Position numbers and translations under genes: made by a program. Source: Paramecium octaurelia (Eukaryota > Ciliophora > Oligohymenophorea > Peniculida > Parameciidae). Taken from it: DNA of 64,000 nt. Every line of letters starts with the position of its first letter. Within the stretch, counting starts at the first letter, position 1. Location: assembly GCA_905182995.1 (NCBI GenBank), contig CAJJDP010000105.1, positions 248,001 to 312,000 of the forward strand, read 5' to 3'. Under the pieces are notes generated by a model. That model was given only the letters and a program-made list of their open reading frames with translations. It searched no databases and was not told where the DNA came from. Below, one piece after another: positions 35,375 to 48,392 of the stretch.

Positions 35375-36970
35375 TCAAGGTAATTTAGATTAATTCAAAA
35401 TTAAGTTAGAAATTTGAAGAAATTCCAAAACAAATTGAGGCAAACTATTGTCTTCCAAGTCGTCACTGTCAAATGTATAATTGTCAATATTCTAGAGTGA
35501 AGGACGAAATGAACTAGCCTTCACAGCAAACTTCTCCAACGTTTATGTGATATTCAGTAACTTGGATTGCTTATGCTACATCCTTGGAGACTCTTGAGAA
35601 CATTGACTCTATAAATAGAGTGATCGCATCCCTCCTTGTTTAGTTAATTGAGATCCTTCAACTGATATTGATCTATAAACGATATCTGAGAGTAGATTTT
35701 GGCTTTTCAAATTCTATAAAACTTCATTTAAGGAACTTCTTTATTTTGGATTCTTCTACAACATGCCCTTTACCAACTGTATGGTTTTTTGACTGACATT
35801 AACAAAGCAATACTCACTGAAATCTATTTCGCATTATTTATTAGCTCTGACAACGTTTTCTTAATTGAGTCCCTTAAAAGGAGGTTTACCTGTCAATAAT
35901 ATATAATAAACAACTCCCAAACTAAAGACGTCTCCCAGTTCAGTGTATGGTTTGTGAGTGAAAATTTCTGGAGCCATATAACCTAAAGTACCTTATCCAG
36001 ATGTCAAGAATTCTCTATTAATTTATTCTGCAAATCCAAAATCAATAATCTTTATTTGATCCTTGTCAATGAGAATATTTTCCAATTTAATGTCCCTATG
36101 CACATATCCTAAACTGAATAGATTTACTGTACTTACCTATGAACGGCCTGAAGTCCCAAGGCAACTCTTTGGATAATCCCACTAGCCTCACACTCTTAAA
36201 TTCTGACTTTTTCTTTTAGTAATTTATACAAGGATCCACTGCGCAATAATTCTGTAATTAAAACTATCAAAATTCTCAGAAAATTTTACTTAATTATTCA
36301 TCCAATTAGATTATTTCGTACAAGGTTAATATGAATGGAGAGTTGACTTGCTTCAATATTTCACATTCCGCTTTGACCAGTTAGGCTAAACAACTAAGAT
36401 TTTTCTTTTATGCCAATTCATTTTTATTATAGACCTTTCCGGCATAATATTAGTTCTAAAATGTTTATTTATTCAAAGGACACAACTTGTACACTTTTGA
36501 GTATCCACCCTTACCCATCAAATCTTAGATAGTATAAAGCTATTCAAAATTTTAGCAAATGCAAAATGCTGTTAATCGTTTGAAGAAGGTGAAAGTTTAC
36601 TAACTGAAGAATCATTTTTAAACTTTTACAAATCTGCATTCCAGAAATAGGAATATACTTATTAATTTCTCTTTACTCTAATCACTTTAACCAGATCCTA
36701 ATCCTTATTCTAGATCTTCAAATCAATTAGCTTAGCACTCATCTAATAATTCAACAACAACCATCTGATGTTATTATTTTTCTAATAGCACAACATCCCT
36801 TTTCCTGTCAGGATATAAGTTCTCTCCTTGATTACTTAATTTTTTCTATCTGTCTTACTCAATTATTGGGTTATAAGTATTTCACCATCCAAAACACACT
36901 CCCCTCGATTCCAAAACTTATCACATACATCATTTTCCAAGTATACTGGCCATTATACTTATTAGGACAT
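35375..36970 (-). CDS. Protein kinase with N-terminal PH-like domain
   Basis: About 500 residues. It starts [20 protein letters not shown]; the first 110 residues look like a PH domain ([40 protein letters not shown], then a C-terminal helix with [10 protein letters not shown]). The kinase domain has [11 protein letters not shown], an AGKVY lysine, [30 protein letters not shown] and [19 protein letters not shown], all intact. A Ser-rich tail ends LILNQSKLP. PH domains recruit kinases to phosphoinositide membranes, as in Akt-type enzymes, but the kinase region looks more like CAMK/other ciliate kinases. Introns of about 26 nt occur near 36270 and 36130. Confidence 0.8.
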
Positions 36971-37113
36971 AATAGATAAATAAATTAAAAATTGATGTTC
37001 GAATCGAAAAAGTAAATACAAGAAACTCCAAAATTAATTATTGTATTTGTTTTAAAAATATTCATTTAAAATTTCTATTAATATAAAATAATTAATTATA
37101 GTGTCTCAGCAAA

Positions 37114-37834
37114 TCAAATTTTGTTAACCAAATAGTCTTTCATCGTTTGAATAAACTGGGATTGGAAGAAGAGTAGACTTCTCAAATTTATCCTCTGTCA
37201 AATTAAAACATGCCCTACAAGCAGGCTTATAGCAGTCCTCTCCTCCGATTAATTCAACTTAATAATATTTATATTTTTATACTTTCTTAAGATTAAACTG
37301 TTCTTTTGGTGAATGAAGCATTCTCCTTCTTACAAAACCAACACACAGCTGTTAACTTAGTGATGCGTTCAGCCAATGGAATCAAACTCAAGATGTTACG
37401 AAAAGGCTTTCTATCAAAGGTACCATCAAGGGCAGCAACTATTACTATTTTCCCCAAATTTGCCATAGCTTCACTAAACTCAACAATCTAATAGAACATT
37501 GAAAACTTAAGTTACATCACTAAAGAATTGTCCTTCATCTATTGCCACAACGTCGTGGTCTTTGCATTTCTCAAAAGCATCAAATAATTTGGTCACCTTT
37601 ATGGCTTTCAAATATTATCTAAATTTAGAACTAGATTATTACTTGTCATGACTAGAAATGCACTGATCATCTGAGTATCTGTTATCATTAGCATAATTAA
37701 GAACTACACATTTTCTTTCAGATATTGTAAATCTTTTAACTAATCTCATCAATTCACTTGTTTTACCAGAAAACTACATCAATTTAATTTATTACCATTG
37801 GACCATATATTACTGAAATAGTTCCTGTGAACAT
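37114..37834 (-). CDS. TK: Thymidine kinase (TK1 type)
   Basis: About 200 residues in several exons, the first intron being 22 nt just after GPM. It starts [20 protein letters not shown], containing the P-loop GPMFSGKT. Next come [18 protein letters not shown], the DEGQF-type Mg/thymidine block near 37530, and [15 protein letters not shown], the lasso-side motif. Zinc-binding cysteines appear in NCWFCKKECSF-like and [10 protein letters not shown] segments. TK1 makes dTMP in the nucleotide-salvage pathway and its size is normal for the cytosolic form. Upstream lies a long non-coding stretch. Secure. Confidence 0.93.
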
Positions 37835-38843
37835 TATTTTAATTTCAAATTATTTTAATGCGCCGAATTAAGTATTTCAATTTAAGTACCTTTTCATTTC
37901 CCGCTTTTTTGAAATTTTAAATACTCCTTGTTTACAGGGGAGAGATGTGCAAAATTAATGAAAAATTATATGTTTGTTCCTAAAAATAGAATTTATCATC
38001 GAAAGAAAATATAATTGTTATTTTATAATATTTTTCAGTTTAAGAGAAAGGGATTCAATAAATGCATGTTGCGCTCAATATATTCTACAAAACTACATGT
38101 AATATCAACCTGTCTAATTTATCTAAATAATAAGTAGGTTTAATGTTTCAGCTTATAAGTTAGCAATTTTTGTCAGCATGTATATTATGTCAATTATTGA
38201 TTGATTTAATACAAAGTGAATGACTTGAGACTCTTCGATGAATTTAAATTGGGTTCATAAGTCTTTATTTTTTTATACAAATGGGAATTAGAAAAAGCTA
38301 TCTTAGATCTTTCTTATTCTCTATGAATTTTCACTATTTTTCTTAACTTTATGATGTCTGCAATTTTACATTTACAAACATCAATTATTCTTGAACTTTA
38401 CTTCGAAAAATCAAATCTTATTTCAGTAAACTATATCTTATATAAGTTTAGATTATAACCAAACATTTAGATATTGGATGGTATAAATATTGACTACTAG
38501 TATCTGGCGTAGTTGAAATCATCAAATTTTGATATATTTATAAGGAACATTGTTTGGGGTAGATGAATCCGATTATAAGATAGAAGTTATCTAACGATTA
38601 GAGTGAGTAATGTTTAAACCGTAGCAAAAATGAAAACCCATAGAGTTATTAAATTGATGGTAAAAAAACAAGAAGAGGATATAATTATTTTGCCTCAATA
38701 CATGTAATAGTTTTATTTTATATAATATCAATTAAAAATCAGTAAGATTGTGATATTAAACTCTAAAATAATGATTTAATGATATTAATTGGTAATAAAT
38801 GATTGGTTTGATTTATAATTTAAATTTGATAATTGATATAAAT
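37835..38843. other. 1-kb gene-poor interval
   Basis: The longest gap in the window. It is AT-rich and carries no convincing gene on either strand. A weak plus-strand ciliate-code frame from an ATG at 38564 (MNPIIRQKLSNDQSEQCLNR) runs about 85 codons to a TGA before 38825 but loses coding character after the first 45 residues. No tRNA-like boxes, direct repeats or long palindromes were seen. It should hold the divergent promoters of thymidine kinase and of the pseudokinase gene. Confidence 0.45.
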
Positions 38844-40611
38844 AATGGGAGTTTGTGCATCCAAAAGCGAACCAAAGAAAGTAAAGAAACAAAAGCCTTA
38901 ATCTGTAACCATGCCTCCTCAGTAGACTCTAACTACTAGAGAACACAAAACGACTACAATATAATTTTAAGAGCCCAGTACGATTCAACGAGTTACCTCA
39001 TCACTTCGTCGCGCTTCACCCAATCAATCAATAACTCCTATCTAAAAAGTATCATAAAATACCGTAACCACTCCTGTTAAACGGGTTTCTCCTTCTAATC
39101 ATCCAACCCCAAAAACATTGATCATCTAATCAACACAATTACAAGAAAGAAGCAGAAATGGATCTATGTTGAGTATTCCTATGCAAAGATTGAGCACAAA
39201 GCCAGGTTCAAAATCCATTCAATCTCCAGCTTCCAGAAACTATTCGGTGGTCTCTAGATAAAATCACAGTAAATAATTTATGTAAGTTTAAAGAAAGCCA
39301 AAGCAAAACAGTCATGTAACATAACGAGACTGGACAATTGGTGTTGGTGGAAATGATCAAATTTGAAAATAGAAATCAACAATTTATTGACATGTTAGAC
39401 GAACTACGATTAGTAATTCTTAATATTAATAATATAAGGATTAAATGCATATAGTCAAAATATTGGATATTCACATGGATTCACATAAAAGAAATCACCA
39501 AGTTGTTTATGAACATTGCCAAGGTGGACCCCTTTCTAAGTTTCTAGATTCAAACTAATTGGAATACTAAACCATCGGATCCATATTTTATCAAATGGTA
39601 GAAGCCTTAGCATATGTTCATTCATTAGGTTACAGTCACGATGAATTGACTATTGATAGTTTCTCAGTCTTTGATGATTCTTCTACACCCTTCATCAAAT
39701 TATCAGAAATTAGAAGCATCTATTAATTTATGTATCCTAAGGATTCTATTCTTTATGAACCACCTAATTCCCCAAATCATCATCATCATCACAAAGATCA
39801 CTCTAAACTTTAAAGTATTTAAACAAAAAATAGAAGCTAATCCAATGATATCTGGGCACTAGCTATTATCATCTTGTAATTGCTTACTCATCAATTTCCT
39901 TTTGAAATTGAGGAAATCCATAAATTCAAAGCAGAATAAGTTTATGCTGAACAAGAATAGGATATCTATCCTTTATTAATAGAAATGCTTCACCATAATC
40001 CAAATGAGAGAATTACCCTTGATAAATGTTTGCTTCATCCATATCTTATTAAAATGAAATAGGTTCAACCCAAAGATTATATTTTACCATTTTCCAACAT
40101 CATCAAATCTAAGAATATGACTTATCTACACAAATGTCTATTTCAATATCTACTGTCTTTATATGCAGCAGATCACTTAAAAGTGCTTAATAAGCTATTT
40201 ACTACTGCAGATCTTAACAAAGATGGTTCATTAAGTGAAGATGAATTACAGCCTCTCCTAAATGAGTAACCACAGGAATATTCTCTTCAAATATCCGACT
40301 TTGTTAACATAACTTAAGAGGAATTCCTTTTATTTGCTGCTGATAAACAGTTGGTGCTTACTCAGGATTGCCTTACATTAAGCTTTAAGGCTTTGTCAAA
40401 ATCCTAAAGCATAATAACTCCGAAGTTGATTTGCAAAGTAATAAACGATTGCAACGAAGAAAAGCTCTAGTAGGATTTCGATACTTATAACTTAAATTAT
40501 ACAGTAAAAATATCATAATATCTTATTAGCTCTAATAAAAAGAATATGAAGAATTTCTAATCAATTACCAATCTCCCTAACCTATTTTATGAAGATAATA
40601 ACCTAATTTGA
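38844..40611 (+). CDS. Second CDPK-like pseudokinase with EF-hands, N-myristoylation signal
   Basis: About 565 residues. It starts MGVCASKSEPKKVKK, an acylation signal with a basic patch, then has 130 residues of Thr/Ser/Pro-rich linker. Kinase-like region: no glycine loop, VLVEMIK in place of the VAxK lysine strand, GYSHDELTIDSF where HRDLKPEN should be, KLSEIRS for DFG, then NDIWALAIIILQLL and a typical sub-domain XI (HNPNERITLDKCLLHPYL). The C-terminal calmodulin-like part has one canonical loop, DLNKDGSLSEDE, plus degenerate ones. Catalysis is therefore unlikely. Identified introns are 25 nt (GTA...AAG near 39270) and 26 nt (near 39413); one more is needed to close the frame count. Confidence 0.78.
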
Positions 40612-40806
40612 TTAATTTTATTATTTATTTTATCTCAAATTAAATTAAAATATAAAATATTAACTTGTATATATCACTCAGAAGATGGACAATTATTTTA
40701 ATAATTGATAATAGTATTCGAAACTGAAGAAGATATTCTTACTCACTTTTAATTATTAATTAATAAAAATATAATTAGTGACGCATATTATGGTTGTAAA
40801 TATATA

Positions 40807-43800
40807 CTTCAAAGATCAAATATATCCTTCTGTGGTATTTTTTTATCAGTGGTTCTACAGAATGGACAACATTTCTTTTGAACATATTCAAATTCATGTT
40901 CATCAATGAAAAAGAATCTTGCACAGTCAGGACATACATGAATTGGTTATGAGGAATCCATATTTTTGTAGTATTTGACATCAATAGTTCTACAATATGG
41001 CCTGAGATCAACAATAAGAACTTCTTCAGGTGATAGGGTTTTAATTGTTGCTTCATCTAATTCAACTGCCAAATACTGATCTTGCGAGGTCTGTTATTAC
41101 TGAATAATTTCATTCATTTTGTCTTAGAAGAGTTATCCTGGTCGTTTGTTTGAAATGACTTTTTCACTATTGAGCAATTTCTCAACATCCTCTCTGGATA
41201 AGGAGTTATCAACCTTGAATTCCACTACTAAAAGATTTTAAAAAGTGATGAAGGATGAAAAAAGAGGATGAAGACAAACATTGCATTGAGCACAATTTTA
41301 ATTTTCATTTAACATAAGATTTGATGTTTGACATCTGGCACAAAAGGGCAATCTGGATTCATCATCTGTATAGGGTTTGGATCTGATAAGCATGGATTTA
41401 AGATCTATTTCTTCACTCCATTCAGGTGGTACTTTGAATGACTACAAATTATAGTTATATATGTACATTGAGTTTTTCATAACAAATACGAGCAGTTTTG
41501 TAACATCCAAGTTGAGAAGCACATTTTGCAAGAGAATAATAGACATAACTCATTTTAATACCTTGGTAGGTGCTTTTCCACTTAGAGATGATGAATCGAG
41601 CTGCATTCATTATTTATAAGAAATAATTCTCTCCAGACAGAGGCTGGAAAGGTTCTCCAATAAAACTATGTATTTTTTGATAAGCAAAATAGACATCAGC
41701 TAAATCACTATAGTCTTAATACTATCTGATTGATTTGACATCATCTCCAGAGGGATTATGATAATCACCAATCTGAGTGAGGCAATCAATAGCTAGATTC
41801 CAAAGGTATTGACTAGCATCATGATACCTTTATTCTTCAATACAATTCTTAGCCATATCCTTAGTCATCTTCATTGATATGTCAAATCTTCCAGCACTTT
41901 TATAGGCTTTGAGTGCATCCTCATATCTATCATTTTGCAATAGATGATTGGCGTAAGGAACTTTGACGATCTCAAGCAATTGTTTATTTGAGCGACCAAT
42001 TTGAAAGGCTTCTTCCCATTTCTCAAATTCAACATGCAAAGTCATGAGACTCTACAAGTCATTCAATTTAAGATAGGCCTCCTTAGCGCCTCCATGATGT
42101 TTGAGCTTCTTAAAGTAATTGGCACATTAGACAATGTTGTCTGTGTTGTCTTATCTGTCCATCATTCTACAAACATTAATTAGTCCATCGATATTTTTAT
42201 TCTACCCATACAAATCAACGGCTTTCTTGAACTCTCCACATTATACAAATAAATCTGCAGCAGCCTTCCAATCTCCTGACTCCTTCATCCACTCTGCCTC
42301 CTCTCGTAATAACATATTCATTTCTATCTTAGGAGCTGCTATGTCTTATGGCTATGGTATCACAGCCTATCCTCTACTAGTGCCTGTTCTCCCTTGTGAT
42401 GTTGGTGCTCTGACTCCAGTTCCTGTTCTCCCTCCTGATGTCACAGCTCTAAATGCCACATCTCCTTTCTTTGCAAAATCTAATAATGTAACCAAATTTA
42501 TAAACTTTTTGCTTCATCCCAACGTTTCAACTCTTTGAACAGCTAAACTGCTTTGTCTGCCAAACCGACCTTTATAAGCAGATTGCCTGCATCCATGAAT
42601 TTCCCTTGATAAGCCAGAGTCTCTGCATTTAATTCATTCAAAGTTTGTGCATCCAAATTCCTTTTTTCATATTTCTACAACAAATCTATATATTGATAAT
42701 CTTTATTCCTCAAAAAACACTATTTTAATTTAGATGATGTAATACTCGTCTTGCAATATCAAATTCTCCAGCAATCAAAGCTTCTATTCCCAATGCTCTT
42801 ATATCCTATTCTGTAACTCCCAAACATGCTATTTTCAAAGCATTCTAAAAGTCCTTCTTCTCCAAATACTTTTACATATTTGCAGTTTATTGGATAACAA
42901 TTGTCTAAGGTTTTGAGCCATCAAATAAAAATATCTTACATCCCTTAAACCCTATAACATTCCCATTTATTTTTTAATTCAATGCTTAAAATGCTATACA
43001 TTTAATAAACAATAATCCCTTCCCAGAGTAAGCAATCAAATCCTCAAACTCCTCATTGAATGCTACTCCTTCCACACTCATTTCCCCAAACAGTACTTCC
43101 TTAGTGATTGTGTCTAGAACTTGGAGATTCGAATTGCCATCTATCAAAGCCAATTTTCTTTTAGTTTGAGACATGGTCAGATATTTGATCTAAGAATTGA
43201 CTTTATGAATTTGAATCGGAAACGAATTGTCTAAGAACAATTTATAAATTCCCCCGTTCTCTAATCCAACCAACACCAACTCCCTTTTAGGAGGGCCTCC
43301 TTACACACTCACAAAAGTAATAGGTGCTTCAAATGACCAAGTTCTATCCATATCCCCATTAAAATTGAAGGCAATCAACTTCTAACCTCCTCCTATCAAC
43401 ACATTAGAGGATGACAATTAGAAGTGGTCGCAATCCACTCTTTTGACAAATTTCTTGAATTGTTTGTACTTCATATAATCTTCTCCCTTTATCACACAGG
43501 TATAGATTAGAACCTTAATTCCACAGAGAACTGCCACTTTCTCCTTAAAAATAGCAACTCTCTTGACCAACTCTTTACATTTGATCCTAGCCTATTAATT
43601 TGAATTCATTGACACTATTATAGCATCAGTCAGTTGTTCTCTGCTTATAAATTTATCATTATATAATCCAATAACAGTATCAGAAATCAATTCTTAAATG
43701 ATGATTTATCCATCATTGGTGCCACAACCTATTAAGGTTGATTTGGGCTTAATTTTAGTGCACCAGATCCAATCTTATTGCTAACAAACTTCAAAGAGGA

Positions 43801-44664
43801 ATCCCCCTTCTCTTGTGTACAAATTCACTTTACTATTGTTCCCTGATATTGCCATGTATTCTCCGTTATGCTAAAAATTGATATGCAAAGGATCGAAGGG
43901 CAGTTCTATCCTTGCTCCAATCTATTATCCATTCTAATCGAACTGGTATAAAGAATTCATCCAAACTCCCACTGTGAGTTAAGATTATTGGTATTCTGAA
44001 TTTATTGGAGACCACTCCATACACCAAGCAGGTCCTCCCTTTTGTGTCTATATTTCTTTCAAATTTTGTGCCTGTCTGTCCGTAATTACAATCAAACCTA
44101 TTTTCAAATAAATTATTCATACCACTTATGGTTCCGAAGGATACATATTATCCGTCTGCACTCCAGGCACAACAAATGATCTTCTCCTTATACTTTTGTC
44201 TCTCGATGTTACTCATTCCAGGGATCCAAAGGGAATACTCCTAATTGGACCCTGTGAAGATCTGCTATTGCAATGGACTAATTGCTGCACATTGTATAGC
44301 ATCACTATGAGAAAACCATTTCTCTGGCTCCAACAATCGATCACTTTTTTTACTGTTGTACATCCAAACCACAACTGTTTTATCTTGACTTCCAGACACC
44401 AATTTGGTTCCATCCTTTGATGTGGCCAAACAAGTGATTGTCTCTTTGTGTTGTCCTCTCAGCGGTTAACACAGCATGTCAGATTTGTAGGTATCGAAAA
44501 GAAGGAGTGCATTACCCACTGCGGCCACAAAGATGTCACCATCTTGAGAATTCCAATTTTAACATACCTTTCAAAAATGCACATGCGAAAACTTGATTGG
44601 TGATGCTGGAATTCGAATCCTTGGGCTAATCTATTGTAGAGGTCCAAAGTTCCTTGCTTTTCAT
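40807..44664 (-). CDS. IFT122: Intraflagellar transport protein IFT122 (IFT-A)
   Basis: About 1,230 residues, as in animals. The N-terminal half is WD40: LRGHKETITCLATSKDGTKL, SGSQDKTVVVW, HSDAIQCAAISPLQQQIFTG, then IICCAWSADGQYVSFG, which matches the IFT122 fourth blade closely. The C-terminal half is TPR-like helices (for example RYEDALKAYKSAGRFDISMK) and ends with a zinc-ribbon: CPDCARFFFIDEHEFEY and CCPFCRTTDKK. IFT122 belongs to IFT-A, which drives retrograde ciliary transport and membrane-protein import. Introns include one in the first WD repeat (near 44570). An alternate frame at 40775-41056 is a shadow. Confidence 0.92.
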
Positions 44665-44749
44665 ATTTTAAATAATTTATATATCAATGATAATGAATTC
44701 TATTTATAATAAATATATTTTGAATTTGAATTCATTAAAATAAATACAA

Positions 44750-45710
44750 ATGGGCAATTATTGCAGCGAGATTTGTAATGAACCTGAAATCTAAGTCTTG
44801 AGATTGTCAGATCTGGAATGCACTCCTCAGTCTGTGCGTTCTAGAAAGAGCCAACACCAGAGAGGCTACTTCACTGAGAGCAAAGAACCAGTTCTTCATT
44901 TGAATAATAACACTGAGAAGTAGAGACGGCCTCCCTATCGTTACACCACAGGAGGAGTGTATGAGGGAGAATGGGTTGGAAACAAGAGAGAGGGAATTGG
45001 AATTATGACTTGGCCAGGTAATTCGATATAATTGACGTATTTGCAAGATGGAGCCAAGTATGAGGGCGAGTGGAAAGATAACAGAGCGAATGGTAACGGT
45101 AAATTCTGGCATTTAGATGGCGACACTTGTAGGTTTATTTTATTTTTATTAGACGAAGGAGAATGGAAGGATGATTAGACACATGGCTACGGAATATATG
45201 TGCATGTTAATGGAGCCAAGTATGAAGGCTATTGGAAGAATGATGTACAAGATGGATATGGAATTGAAATTTGGGCAGATGGAAGTAAATATGAAGGGTT
45301 TTACTTCATGGGCAAAAAGGATGGTTAAGGCAAATACTATTGGCCAGATGGAAGTTCTTACTAAGGAGCTTGGTCAGAAAACAACATCAATGGTCATGGT
45401 ACATATTAATGGCAAGATGGTCGATAGGTAATTGTGTGTCATAATGTGGCAGTATGTTGGTGATTGGTTAGATAATTGTATGCATGGCAAAGGATGTTAT
45501 AGATGGAAGGATGGGAGATCGTATTTAGGGGAATTCGTACAGGATAAACGACATGGATTTGGAGTTTATGAATGGGAAGATGGAAGGAAATATGAAGGAT
45601 TCTGGGATAATGGAAAATAACATGGGGAAGGCAACTATTATGAATCAAACGGCAAGATGAGGAGAGGGTTATGGGAAGATGGCAAAAGGATTAAATGGTT
45701 AGATGAGTGA
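44750..45710 (+). CDS. MORN-repeat protein with N-myristoylation signal
   Basis: Introns of 30, 24 and 25 nt (ends AAG, TAG, CAG) leave exactly 294 codons. It starts [14 protein letters not shown], an acylation-type N-terminus. From residue 65 onward it is almost entirely MORN repeats of about 23 residues ([74 protein letters not shown]), about nine in all, ending [12 protein letters not shown] repeats form elongated scaffolds that link membranes to cytoskeleton; ciliate versions occur in radial spokes, basal bodies and cortex. The acyl signal suggests a membrane-attached role; the exact one is unknown. Confidence 0.9.
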
Positions 45711-45732
45711 TATTATATTAAACTATCTCAAA

Positions 45733-47259
45733 TCAAAGAACTTAGTTAATCTGATGCCTCTTTTAAATGATTCAAGATCAATTACCTACAATCCTCCACT
45801 CCGTGTTCACTAAATTAAGCCAAATCTTCCTTTATGTATAATACAAACTCATTTTCAGTTGAATCTGTCAGTTTTTCTGCCACATAGATCAACCATTATT
45901 CATCGGATGTATAATTTTTATCTCTAAAATTCACCAATTACTTAATCTTAGTAGTGTATTCAATCTTAGCCTTTTTCTATTAATCCATAAGGATGGCATC
46001 ATATTTTGATTGCAATTAATCATCCCTGATTGAAAAATAGGAATAGTTTAGAAAATACTCTACTCTCATTTCTTTTAATTCTTATTTGATATAACTTTAG
46101 GTAAAGAATTGATCAAAGTTCTCCATAGTCAGTATACGCAAGGCCTCGTCAACTTTTTTTTATAAAGTATCCAATTCATAAACTCCTATGCTTCTTAAAC
46201 ATTTAGAACATGCTGAAACAATTCTTGAAACATCATTATCCTGATCCTTAATTGGCATCCTATAAATAGCTGGCTGATTGTGTATGGCACATTTCTGTTG
46301 ATAAATGGATTTCCTGTCTTGAATCACATCTAAATCATTGATCAATAATGGTGAAATAGGTGCTTGAGTAAAGGGCACTTAATTTAAAAGAGAGATGGAA
46401 CTATTGGTAACATTTTATTTGTATTGTCTTATTAAATCAAGTATCCAAGGTAAGGATTTCCTTTGGTTTGGTTCTTTGTTGATCATTCCCATAAGAATGT
46501 TTGCAACTATTTGTTTTCTCGGGGGCAAACGACTACCTGAATATTCATGTTTTCTTGGGTAGTAGGGTTCATTCCTGATTTTAATAAAGACCTCGTCCTC
46601 TGTATGACCATCAAAAAATGGAGTGCCATGTAACAATTCATCAAACATTAATCCCAAGGCCCAAATATCTACTGTTTTATCATACCCATATAATTCTGCT
46701 CTTCCATCAATGATTTCAGGAGCAACATAGTAAGCAGTCCCAAATTTAGAGGTGAGTTTGACATCTCCAATACAACCCAATCCAAAATCTGAGATCTTAT
46801 AGTAAATCTAGCCATTATAGGTGGTTCTTAAAATATTTTCTGGTTTAATATCCCTATGAACAATATTGATCTTATGCAAATAGTCTAACCCTTGGGCAAC
46901 TTATTCCAAAATCTCAATGCAATGTTCTTCACCCAAATATTGAGGTTTCTTTTTCATAAAATCAAATAAAGTGCCACTATTACAGAATTCTTAAACTACA
47001 TATACTTGAGTGCCCTGATCATACACATCAATTATTCTCACAATGGCAGGATGCGAATGTTTGACTAACTCATTAAGAATTTCAATCTCACTCAAGGTCA
47101 ATTAATTATTTTTGGGCAAAATCTACATAAGTTTAATTCTGTTACTTTGACTGCCACCTATTCCTAAGTGGTTTTCTTCTTTGCTAAATAAACTTATCCA
47201 AACACTCCCTGTCCTAATTATTGATTAGAGAACTCGTAAAATAGATCAAATCTCTTCAT
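45733..47259 (-). CDS. Serine/threonine protein kinase with C-terminal helical domain
   Basis: About 490 residues. The kinase domain starts at the N-terminus (MKRFDLFYEFSNQQLGQGVF) with a glycine loop, a catalytic loop and ENIL, ISDFGLG, KFGTAYYVAPEII with a normal APE, VDIWALGLMFDELLHGTPFF and a closing block. After it come about 230 residues with a Cys pair region (KCAIHN ... SACSKCLRS) and a helical tail ending LKEASDQLSSLI. The architecture resembles ULK-type or NEK-like kinases of ciliates. One or two short introns lie in the N-lobe near 47120. Its stop is 22 bp from the MORN gene stop (convergent). Confidence 0.78.
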
Positions 47260-47304
47260 CTGGTTATATATTGGATAAATTTTAAAATTATTTTAATATA
47301 TAAA

Positions 47305-48266
47305 TCAATTTTTGGTTAAGTTCAAATAGAAACTAACAAAAGACTTATTATCAAAGACTTTGGACAATAAAGCTGATTGGTGTACATTCTGGATCAGTTC
47401 TGTTTCTGACATAAAGGAGCAACTTTTTTTAGAGGTCAAAGTCACTTCCTTTTGTGATTTGATCACGATGCGTAGCTAGATTACTTTAGTAATAGTTTGA
47501 ATACATCCTCTGGTTTACTCCAGAAAGCAAAAATAGGGAATTGAAATACTGTTTGTGGTTGAACGTAGGAGTTGAGTAAGATTCCACTTTAGATACTCTA
47601 TTAACTACAAGGCACTTGAGAGGGTTCCACTTTTTCGTCTTTCAAGAATCTACATCACTTTTACTAAAGATACGTTTCAGCAGCATTCTGACTATTGGGA
47701 AGGCTTTTGTTATTATTGTTCTTAGTAATCAGATGACGAATGCAGAGCATCTTCTTCACTAAGTCGATCAAGTATTGCTTCTTATGACTCAATACTTGAT
47801 GCTTCTTGGCTCTCAATTACTGATCTTCCTTAATCTTCTGCCATTTGTCTTTGTTATGGCACCCTATTAAGATCATTAAGTACTTCCCACTCTTGAAAGT
47901 CTCCGGCGTTGCAACCAAGAACTTCTTCTTCTTTATAATAACCCCTGCGGCGATCAAGACATTGAGTGCATCATAGACTCGACGCTTCACATTCTATTCC
48001 TCCTTCTTTTACTCGCTGTCCTCAGACACCAATTTATCAGCCACGAACCTATAAGTGGTCTGTGACTCCGATTCAATTATTTTTTTCACCTTATAACTCA
48101 GATTTCTCAATCCCTTATTCTTAGAACCATGCAGTGAAAAGCTTTTCTTCTTCACTCCTGTAAATGAGCATTATTAGTAAACTGGTTTAGGATACAGGAC
48201 TCCTTTTGGATTGAAACTAAAACGTGAGACATCTGGAAACTGACTAGCCTCTCCATCGTAATCCAT
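47305..48266 (-). CDS. TFDP: DP-family transcription factor (E2F dimerisation partner)
   Basis: Introns of 24 and 29 nt leave 303 codons. The winged-helix domain is clear: GLRNLSYKVKKIIESESQTT, YRFVADKLVSE, then NVKRRVYDALNVLIAAGVII, the last being the DP recognition-helix signature RRVYDALNVL. A helical dimerisation stretch follows (QQLRAKKHQVLSHKKQYLID) and a marked-box-like domain with FQFPIFAFW. DP proteins pair with E2F to control S-phase genes; thymidine kinase, a classical E2F/DP target elsewhere, lies 9.5 kb away, which may be chance. No E2F gene is in the window. Confidence 0.88.
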
Positions 48267-48392
48267 TTAATCAATATTTTATTAATATTATACATTCCCA
48301 TTTTTGTAATTTGTTAATCAATGTGTATAAATATGATAACAATAATTCATTCCTTATTAAACATAGATAAAGGTTTAAGTACTTCTGAAGTG

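Noticed and set aside
40775-41056. Minus-strand ORF overlapping the IFT122 3' end
   Set aside because: It is in another frame than the CPDC/CPFC zinc-ribbon end of IFT122 and has no independent support.
44196-44420. Plus-strand ORF within 44.2-44.4 kb
   Set aside because: Antisense shadow of IFT122 WD40 repeats.
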